Positions 51,224 to 57,825 of a stretch of DNA of 64,000 bases are shown in pieces. Position numbers and translations under genes: made by a program. Location: the NCBI GenBank assembly GCA_030538115.1, contig JAUNUP010000005.1, forward strand, positions 147,332 through 211,331, written 5' to 3'. A model generated the notes under the pieces. It was not told the origin of the DNA. It saw nothing but the letters and a program-made list of their open reading frames with translations, and searched no databases. The DNA is from Dermatophilus congolensis. Its GTDB lineage: Bacteria > Actinomycetota > Actinomycetes > Actinomycetales > Dermatophilaceae. Numbering within the stretch: position 1 is the stretch's first letter; each line of letters opens with the position of its first letter.

Positions 51224-53167
51224 ATGTCTTCGGCTCAGACGGTTCGACTGACCACAGGCCAGGCGGTCGTGCGGTTTGTGGCGGCGCAGTACAGCGAGCG
51301 TGACGGCGTGATCCGGCGGCTCATTCCGGGCATGTTCGGCATCTTCGGACACGGCAACGTGGCCGGGGTCGGACAGGCGCTGCTGCAGGCGCAGGTGCAG
51401 GCCGAGGAGGCCGGAGGCGGACGCAGCGTCATCGAGCGGCCCCTCACCGACCCGGCCGAAGGAGAGTTGCCGTACTACCTCGCCCGCAACGAGCAGGGAG
51501 CGGTGAATGCGGCGGCGGCGTTCGCGAAGACGACCGATCGGTTGCAGACGTTGGCCGTGACGACCTCCATCGGGCCGGGCGCGACCAACATGGTGACGGG
51601 CGCGGCCCTGGCCACGACGAACCGCCTGCCTGTTCTGCTGTTTCCCTCCGACATCTTCGCGAACCGTCGACCCGACCCGGTGTTGCAGCAGCTCGAAGAC
51701 CCGCGCAGCCTCGACGTGTCGGTGAACGACTCGCTCAAGCCCGTGTCGCGGTTCTGGGACCGGATCAACCGGCCTGAGCAACTCATCCCGAGCCTGCTCG
51801 CGGCCATGCGGGTACTCACCGACCCGGCCGAGACCGGCGCTGTGACGATCTGCCTGCCGCAGGACGTGCAGGCGGAGGCGTACGACTGGCCTGTCGAGTT
51901 CTTCCGTGAGCGGGTGTGGCATGTGGCCCGGCCGGTGCCGGAGCCAGCGGTGCTGGCGCGCGTGGTCGAGGCGATTCGGGGCGCCAAGCGGCCGCTGATC
52001 GTGGCGGGTGGCGGCGTTATCTACTCGGAGGCGAGCGAGGCGCTGCGCGAGTTCGCCACGGCGACGGGCATACCCGTGGCCGACACCCAGGCTGGCAAGG
52101 GTGCGATCAACTTCGATCACCCGAGCGCGGTCGGTGGCGTCGGCTCGACCGGTAGCGCTGCCGCCAACGCGATCGCCGACGAGGCCGACCTCGTCATCGG
52201 CATCGGTACGAGGTACAGCGACTTCACCACGGCCTCGCACACGATCTTCGCGAACCCCGAGGTGCGGTTCGTCAACGTCAACGTGTTGGCCTTCGACGCG
52301 GCCAAGCACAGCGCGACGATGCTGATCGCCGACGCGCGGGAGGCCCTGACCGCACTGCAGCGCGAGCTCGCCGGGTACCGGGTCGACGAGGCGTATGCCC
52401 AGCGGGTCGCGGAGCTCGACGCCGACTGGCAGAAGGTGATCGACGACTGTTACCACCGCGGCCACGGGCCCTTGCCCGCGCAGACCGAGGTTTTCGGCGC
52501 GCTCAACGAACTCATGGGCGACGACGACGTGCTCATCAACGCCGCGGGCTCGATGCCGGGTGACCTGCAGGCGCTCTGGCGGGCGAGCACTCCGCAGCAG
52601 TACCACGTCGAGTACGCGTACTCAACCATGGGTTACGAGATCCCGGCTGCGCTTGGTGTGCGGATGGCCAAAGGCGAGGAGGGGCAGGTCATCGCGATCG
52701 TCGGCGACGGTACCTACCAGATGCTGCCGATGGAGCTGGCGACGATCGTCTCCGAGAGGCTCAAGGTGATCGTGGTGCTGCTGCAGAACCACGGGTTCGC
52801 CTCGATAGGCGCGCTCTCGGAGTCGCGGGGCAGCCAGCGGTTCGGCACGAGGTACCGCATGCGCAACTCGGCGACGGGCCGCCTCGACGGCGAGACCGTG
52901 CCGTTCGACCTCGCAGCCAACGCCGCGAGCTGGGGCGCCGAGGTGTTGCGTTGCGACGGGATCGCCGAGTTCCGCGAGAACTACGCGAAGGCCGCAGCGA
53001 GCGACCGCACGACCGTGCTCTACATCGAGACCGACCTGACTGGCCCGAACCCGCCCGGCACTGCATGGTGGGACGTACCGGTCTCCCAGGTCAGCGAACT
53101 GCCCAGTACGCGCACAGCATTCGAGGAGTATCAGGCCGGGCGAGCCGGTCAGCGGCACTACCTGTGA
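51224..53167 (+). CDS. iolD: 3D-(3,5/4)-trihydroxycyclohexane-1,2-dione acylhydrolase
   Basis: 647 residues. IolD is a thiamine-diphosphate enzyme that opens the inositol-derived ring. The N-terminal MFGIFGHGNVAGVGQALLQ and LPYYLARNEQGAVNAAAAFA (with the catalytic Glu) and the C-terminal ThDP motif IVGDGTYQMLPMELAT...LLQN are typical. Start is the ATG with AAGGAG 8 nt upstream; the gene is 27 bp after the transaldolase gene. Confidence 0.95.
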   Translation: MSSAQTVRLTTGQAVVRFVAAQYSERDGVIRRLIPGMFGIFGHGNVAGVGQALLQAQVQAEEAGGGRSVIERPLTDPAEGELPYYLARNEQGAVNAAAAFAKTTDRLQTLAVTTSIGPGATNMVTGAALATTNRLPVLLFPSDIFANRRPDPVLQQLEDPRSLDVSVNDSLKPVSRFWDRINRPEQLIPSLLAAMRVLTDPAETGAVTICLPQDVQAEAYDWPVEFFRERVWHVARPVPEPAVLARVVEAIRGAKRPLIVAGGGVIYSEASEALREFATATGIPVADTQAGKGAINFDHPSAVGGVGSTGSAAANAIADEADLVIGIGTRYSDFTTASHTIFANPEVRFVNVNVLAFDAAKHSATMLIADAREALTALQRELAGYRVDEAYAQRVAELDADWQKVIDDCYHRGHGPLPAQTEVFGALNELMGDDDVLINAAGSMPGDLQALWRASTPQQYHVEYAYSTMGYEIPAALGVRMAKGEEGQVIAIVGDGTYQMLPMELATIVSERLKVIVVLLQNHGFASIGALSESRGSQRFGTRYRMRNSATGRLDGETVPFDLAANAASWGAEVLRCDGIAEFRENYAKAAASDRTTVLYIETDLTGPNPPGTAWWDVPVSQVSELPSTRTAFEEYQAGRAGQRHYL

Positions 53168-53204
53168 CGCTCCGCGTGCAATCGAGGGACTTAGGAGGCA
53201 GCAA

Positions 53205-54134
53205 ATGAGCGAGTGGTTCAAGCCCGCGGGGTCTACGGCCGACGACGAGTACGACGTGGTCATCCGGCCCGGGATGCCCGGTTGGGAGCACACCGGTCTT
53301 CTCGTCACCGATCTCACCGCGGGCGAATCACGCACGGTGATCACCGGTGGCTGCGAGTACTTCGTGCTGCCCCTGTCCGGAGGCGCAACGGTGCAGGTCA
53401 CCGTGGACACGGGTGAAGCGGGCGACGACCTGGTGAGCACGCTCGAGTTCACGCTCGAGGGCCGCGCCGACGTGTTCTCCGGACCGACCGACTGCGTGTA
53501 CGTGCCCCGGGACGGAAAATTCACTGTGACCAGCACCGATGGTGGTCGGTACGCATTTCCGTTCGCGCCCGCGAAGCGGCCGTACCAGGCGGCGTACGTG
53601 GAGAAAGCGCAGGTCCCCGTGGAGATGCGGGGTGCCGGGCAGGCTTCGCGGCAGGTGCAGAACTTCGGCACCCCGGCCACTGTGCCCGCGGATTCGATCA
53701 TCGCGTGCGAGGTCATCACGCCCGCGGGTAACTGGAGCAGCTACCCGCCGCACAAACACGACACCGAGCGGCCGGGCGAGGAGGCGGCCCTCGAAGAGAT
53801 CTACTACTTCGAGATGCGCACCGAGCCGGGCCACGACCTTGGCGGTGTGGACGGAGCGACCCCAGCTCCGATCGGCTACCAGCGGGTGTACGGCACCGAT
53901 GAGCGGCCGATCAGCGTGACCGAGGAGGTGCGCAGCGGCGACACCGTGCTCGTGCCGCACGGCTGGCACGGCCCCTCGATGGCACCACCCGGATACGACA
54001 TGTACTACCTCAACGTCATGGCCGGCCCGGGAGACGAGCGGGCGTGGCTCATCTGCGACGATCCCTCGCACGGCTGGGTGCGCGGTATGTGGGACAACCA
54101 GCAGGTCGACTCCCGCCTCCCGATCCACGAGTGA
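53205..54134 (+). CDS. iolB: 5-deoxy-glucuronate isomerase
   Basis: 309 residues, a bicupin. IolB converts 5-deoxy-glucuronate, the IolD product, to 5-dehydro-2-deoxy-gluconate. The cupin metal-site region SSYPPHKHDTERPGEE with EIYYFEM, and LVPHGWHGPSMAPPGYDMYY match the family. It lies 37 bp after iolD, with GGAGG before its ATG. Confidence 0.95.
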   Translation: MSEWFKPAGSTADDEYDVVIRPGMPGWEHTGLLVTDLTAGESRTVITGGCEYFVLPLSGGATVQVTVDTGEAGDDLVSTLEFTLEGRADVFSGPTDCVYVPRDGKFTVTSTDGGRYAFPFAPAKRPYQAAYVEKAQVPVEMRGAGQASRQVQNFGTPATVPADSIIACEVITPAGNWSSYPPHKHDTERPGEEAALEEIYYFEMRTEPGHDLGGVDGATPAPIGYQRVYGTDERPISVTEEVRSGDTVLVPHGWHGPSMAPPGYDMYYLNVMAGPGDERAWLICDDPSHGWVRGMWDNQQVDSRLPIHE

Positions 54135-54158
54135 TGGTCGCCGCCCGTGACCGGTCGG

Positions 54159-54172
54159 GTTTCACGTGGAAC
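54159..54172. other. parS-like site 4 (after iolB)
   Basis: GTTTCACGTGGAAC differs from the perfect palindrome at one position. It matches a variant found among functional parS sites of other bacteria. It abuts and slightly overlaps the iolB terminator, about 20 kb from parB. Confidence 0.7.
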
Positions 54173-54203
54173 GCCCCCGCCCTTCGAAGGGGTCGGGGGC
54201 GTT
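54170..54203. terminator. Bidirectional terminator between iolB and the iolE-like gene
   Basis: AACGCCCCCG + CCCTTC pairs with GAAGGG + CGGGGGCGTT across a 2-nt bulge and lies between convergent genes. Confidence 0.82.
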
Positions 54204-54230
54204 AGCGCTGGTGACAGCTCGTGACTGCGA

Positions 54231-55097
54231 TCAGAGCAGACTCTGCACGTACTGCAGGTTGATGCGGGCGGCGTCTTTGGGGTGCTTGTGAGTGGTGTCT
54301 TGTTCGAGCACGACCCAGCCGTCGTATTCGTTCGCCTGGAGCCACGCGACGATTGCGGGGATGTCGACGAGGCCCGTTCCGAGCTCGGGAAAGATGATGC
54401 CGCGCAGGGCGTCGCCGAAGCTCCACTCTTCCTGCTTGGCGCGGCGGAGCACCTCGGGGTCGACGTCTTTGAGGTGCACGTGGGCGACGCGGTGGCCGTA
54501 TTCGGGCAAGAAGTCGAGGGCGTCGCCTCCGCCGTATGTGAGGTGGCCTACGTCGAGGCACCAGCCGACCTTGGCCGGGTCCGTCTCGTCGAGGAAACGC
54601 TTGGTCTCGGCCGCGGTCTCGACGTAGGTGCCGACGTGGTTGTGCAGCACGACCTTCATGTCCATCGGTGCGAGCAGGTCGGCGAGGTGGGCCAGGCCGT
54701 CGGCGAGGTTGCGCCACTGCTCGTCGGTCAGACCTGCGGCCTCGTTGACGTGCCCGGCTTCTGCGTCGCGCCGCTCGTCACCGAGTTCGGCGGCCACGAG
54801 GATGGATCCGCCTGCGGCTTTGACCCGCTCGGCGACGGCGAGAGCTGCGGCGTCGGCCTCGTCCCACTTGTCGCGGTCGCGGTAGCCGAGACGCACGAAC
54901 GCGCCGACCATGGCCAGGCCGCGGGCTTCGGTCTCGGCGCGGACGACCTCCGGGTCGTCGGGCATGCCGGGGCCCCACTCGGTGGCGGAGTAGCCCGCCT
55001 CCACCATCTCGTCCATCATCTGGCCGGGCGAGGTGTAGGGGCGGAAGTCGGGGATATCGCCGTTGTTCCAGTTGCAGGGGGCGGTGGCGATCTTCAT
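54231..55097 (-). CDS. IolE-like sugar-cyclitol dehydratase/isomerase (TIM barrel)
   Basis: 288 residues, AP-endonuclease-2/xylose-isomerase-like fold. MKIATAPCNWNNGDIPDFRP and AGYSATEWGPGMP at the start, KVVLHNHVGTYVETAAE (metal His), GWCLDVGHLTYGGGD and VAHVHLKDVDPEV match the IolE family (2-keto-myo-inositol dehydratase), with IolI/IolH as alternatives. An AGGAG lies 8 nt upstream of the ATG. It converges on iolB but its own promoter carries the second copy of the cluster operator, so it belongs to the same regulon. Confidence 0.82.
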   Translation of the reverse strand: MKIATAPCNWNNGDIPDFRPYTSPGQMMDEMVEAGYSATEWGPGMPDDPEVVRAETEARGLAMVGAFVRLGYRDRDKWDEADAAALAVAERVKAAGGSILVAAELGDERRDAEAGHVNEAAGLTDEQWRNLADGLAHLADLLAPMDMKVVLHNHVGTYVETAAETKRFLDETDPAKVGWCLDVGHLTYGGGDALDFLPEYGHRVAHVHLKDVDPEVLRRAKQEEWSFGDALRGIIFPELGTGLVDIPAIVAWLQANEYDGWVVLEQDTTHKHPKDAARINLQYVQSLL

Positions 55098-55137
55098 GCA
55101 GAGCTCCTGTCGACACTGACACGACGACTCGATTACT

Positions 55138-55151
55138 AATGTCTGAACATT
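55138..55151. promoter_or_regulatory. Operator 2 of the inositol-type cluster
   Basis: AATGTCTGAACATT: the arms AATGT/ACATT are those of operator 1, and 12 of 14 positions match its core. It sits 41 bp upstream of the iolE-like start codon. Confidence 0.6.
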
Positions 55152-55189
55152 CTGACATGAATTTCTCGCTCGGGTGGGGACTCCGCACT

Positions 55190-55250
55190 GCGCGGCAGCA
55201 TGAATAAAGGCCCGATCGGATCGACCGGGCCTTTATTCATGCTGCCGCGC
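55190..55250 (-). terminator. Perfect 25-bp inverted repeat, likely terminator of the small membrane protein gene
   Basis: Arms 55190-55214 and 55226-55250 are exact reverse complements (core ATGAATAAAGGCCCG) around an 11-nt loop. It lies 23 bp past the stop of the small membrane protein gene. Longer and more perfect than the other terminators in the window. Confidence 0.7.
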
Positions 55251-55273
55251 GACGCTGCGCCGCATGCCGCGCA

Positions 55274-55468
55274 TCAGACGGCGGCTTCTGCGGTGATCTG
55301 CTTGTCGGTGGTCATCTCGCTGACGCCGGCGGCCATGAACCAGCCGGTCAGAAGGGTGAAGAGGATCGTGCCGAACGTGTAGATGTTGTCACCGAGGGTC
55401 ATGGCGAGCACGAAGAAGACGAGCGCGAACAGCGTGCTGACGCGGCCGCGAAGGATGTTGGCGTTCAT
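55274..55468 (-). CDS. Small two-helix membrane protein of unknown function
   Basis: 64 residues from an ATG with AGGA 6 nt upstream. Begins MNANILRGRVSTLFALVFFV and has two hydrophobic helices (about 11-27 and 31-46) separated by LGDNIYTFG, then an acidic/Thr tail. No family is recognised. It is bracketed by the inverted repeat and the MATE gene, with its own likely promoter near 55500-55600. Confidence 0.6.
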   Translation of the reverse strand: MNANILRGRVSTLFALVFFVLAMTLGDNIYTFGTILFTLLTGWFMAAGVSEMTTDKQITAEAAV

Positions 55469-55660
55469 GATTCCTGCTTTCCGCCGGCAGGAGACGGGTC
55501 GATGACCGTACCTGCACGGCCATCGTGAGCTCTCAAGGAGCGAATTCGTGTCGGTCTGTCTGATCCGACACCTCGATAGTAGTGGATTCAACAAAATAGG
55601 TCGAGTCGCGGTTCTCTGTTTCGCAAGATGCGCGTGTTCGCTCAGGTTGGGGAATACGGG

Positions 55661-57043
55661 TCAGGCTCCGGTGACCATCCAGGCATCGCCGCGGGCACGA
55701 ATGCCCAGCATGAGAGCGCGGGCGGACATGAAGAGAGCGAATCCGACCCAGAGCGCTGCGAGGGCAGCCGGAGCGCCCCACTCCTGCAGTTGGGAGCGTG
55801 AGGTGTAGACGATGAGGGCGACGGGTAGGTAGGCGACGAACAACCCGACCTGGGTGGCGGCGAGCCAGCGTCCGTCTCCGGCGCCGATGAGTACGCCGTC
55901 GAGCAGGAACGCGTAGGCGGCGACGGGTTGGGCGAGTGCGATGACGAGCAGGCCGGCCGTGAGGGCGGCCCGCACAGCGGGGTCGGAGGTGAACAGCGCC
56001 GGCACGAACGGTGCGACCGCCGCCGTGATGAGGCCGGTGATGATGCCGAGACCGAGTGACCAGCGGGTGAGCAGGCGCGTGAGGGCGCGGGTGGCGGTGC
56101 GGTCTCCGGAGCCGAGCGCCTGGCCGACCAGCGCTTGACCGGCGATGGCCAGGGCGTCGAGGGCGAAGGCGAGAAAGGTCCAGATCGTCATCGAGACCTG
56201 GTAGGCGGCGACGGGCACGTCGCCGAGACGGGCGGCGACCCAGGTGGTGAGCAGCAGCGTCGCGCGCAGGGCCAGGGTGCGCACGAGCAGCGGTGCGCCC
56301 GCGATGGCGGCGGAGAGGATGCCCGCCGGGGCTGGGCGGAGTGAGGCGTGGGCCTTGCGGGCATTGCGCAGGACGACGGTGCCGAGGCCGAGCGCGAGAC
56401 CGGTCTGGGCGATGACGGTGCCGAGGGCTGCGCCTCCGATGCCCATACCCATTCCGTAGACGAACAGGACGTTGAGCACGATGTTGCCGCCGAACGCGAG
56501 GGTCGAGGAGATGAGGGGCGTGCGGGTGTCTTGCATGCCGCGCAGCAGGCCGGTGAGGGCGAGCACGATGAGCATGGCCGGGATGCCGGCGGCGGAGATG
56601 CGCAGGTAGATGACGCCTTGGGCCGTGGCCGCTGGGGAGGCTCCGAAGGCGGCGATCAGGGGGTCTGCGGCGGCTGCGATGCCGATGCCTGTGACGATGC
56701 CGAGCAGGATCGCGAGCCAGAGGCCGTCGATGCCGCCGCTGATCGCCTCCGCTCGCTGCCCCGCGCCGAGACGTCGGGCGACGACTGCTGTGGTGGCGTA
56801 GGCGAGAAAGACATAGACGCCGGTCGCGGTGGCGAGGATCGAGCTGGCGACGCCGAGCCCGGCGAGGGGTGTGGTGCCGAGGTGCCCGATGATCGCCGAG
56901 TCGGCGAGGAGGAAGAGGGGCTCGGCGAGGAGGGTGAGGAATGCCGGAAAGGCGAGGTGCCACACTTCGCGAGCGAGGGCGCTCGAGGGAGGTTGGACGC
57001 CCTCGGGGCCGGGCGAAGGTGGAGTGTTGGGGCCGTTCGACAC
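55661..57043 (-). CDS. MATE family efflux transporter (DinF type)
   Basis: 460 residues from the GTG at 57043, with GGTGG upstream. Twelve hydrophobic segments are predicted; the LAFPAFLTLLAEPLFLLADS start and IIGHLGTTPLAGLGVAS are typical of DinF-like MATE exporters, which exchange drugs or metabolites for Na+ or H+. The rplI-MATE-dnaB order is seen in other actinobacteria such as Streptomyces; here the inositol cluster intervenes between rplI and it. Confidence 0.92.
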   Translation of the reverse strand: MSNGPNTPPSPGPEGVQPPSSALAREVWHLAFPAFLTLLAEPLFLLADSAIIGHLGTTPLAGLGVASSILATATGVYVFLAYATTAVVARRLGAGQRAEAISGGIDGLWLAILLGIVTGIGIAAAADPLIAAFGASPAATAQGVIYLRISAAGIPAMLIVLALTGLLRGMQDTRTPLISSTLAFGGNIVLNVLFVYGMGMGIGGAALGTVIAQTGLALGLGTVVLRNARKAHASLRPAPAGILSAAIAGAPLLVRTLALRATLLLTTWVAARLGDVPVAAYQVSMTIWTFLAFALDALAIAGQALVGQALGSGDRTATRALTRLLTRWSLGLGIITGLITAAVAPFVPALFTSDPAVRAALTAGLLVIALAQPVAAYAFLLDGVLIGAGDGRWLAATQVGLFVAYLPVALIVYTSRSQLQEWGAPAALAALWVGFALFMSARALMLGIRARGDAWMVTGA

Positions 57044-57825
57044 GCGGCCACCATAGGCGCCCGCGGTCGAGTGGGGGTGTGTGAGGTGTCGCGCAGGTGT
57101 CAGTTGCAGCGGTCGGCGGGTTTCCGCCACCGCGGGTGAGCGTGGGAGAAGTCGGGCAATAGCGCAGGGAGAGGGCGATGACGGTGAAGCGGGTGTATAC
57201 GGCGCACGCACGCGCCGGGGTTTACTCTTCCCTGACCGAACATTTGCCGGGCCTTGCCGCGCTTCGCGCAACCTACCGAGTAGTCGTCTTCGTGTCCGAA
57301 ATCTATCCACATGAAGTGTGGAAAACCCCCACCGTGATATCCCGCCATGATGGTGATTCAGGCCACTCCGGCATAGCGGCGCGAGTGAACAGTGAGTGAA
57401 AATCCCCAGTTCCCCACAGGCATTTTCGTGCATTTTTGCTGGTCAGGACTTCATCGCCAGTTATGAACAGTTGTCAACGTGCTCGCGGTCCACAGCTACT
57501 TCGCAATCGTCCCCCGACCCTCCACATTCTCTCCACAGGTTTATCCACAGATGTGGGCTTGGGGGTCGATTTGCGGCTTGAAGGACCGGTCGAAATCGCC
57601 GTAGGTTGGCGGAGCCCGGCTGTTCGATGACTGGCGGGCGCGCCTGTCCCCAGGGGGTTCGGGCAGGGTTGGCGATCGTCGACGGAGCACCTCGCGTTCG
57701 GCGGCGGCGACTCTGTCGGTGGTCGGTGCAAGAGTGCGTGTTGTCGAGCGGTGACGGGTTTGCGTCGCTGGTCGGTGCCGGCACTCGGTTCTGGTGTCGG
57801 TGATCAGGCGGCTGCGGAGGTTGGC
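57044..57825. other. Long non-coding region upstream of dnaB with DnaA-box cluster
   Basis: 782 bp with no credible gene. Between 57300 and 57560 it is visibly less GC-rich and holds an exact DnaA box TTATCCACA (57541-57549), CTATCCACA (57303-57311) and near-boxes such as TCCACAGG/TTCCCCACA, and the facing TGTGGAAAA. Presumably contains the dnaB promoter. Whether DnaA binds it is untested. Confidence 0.6.
57541..57549 (+). promoter_or_regulatory. Exact DnaA box upstream of dnaB
   Basis: TTATCCACA, followed at once by GATGTGGG, a partial facing box. Lies 285 bp before the dnaB start. Confidence 0.6.

Noticed and set aside
57300..57560. Second replication origin upstream of dnaB
   Set aside because: The dnaA-dnaN gap holds the standard actinobacterial oriC; a box cluster alone does not make an origin. 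Kept as a DnaA-binding finding.
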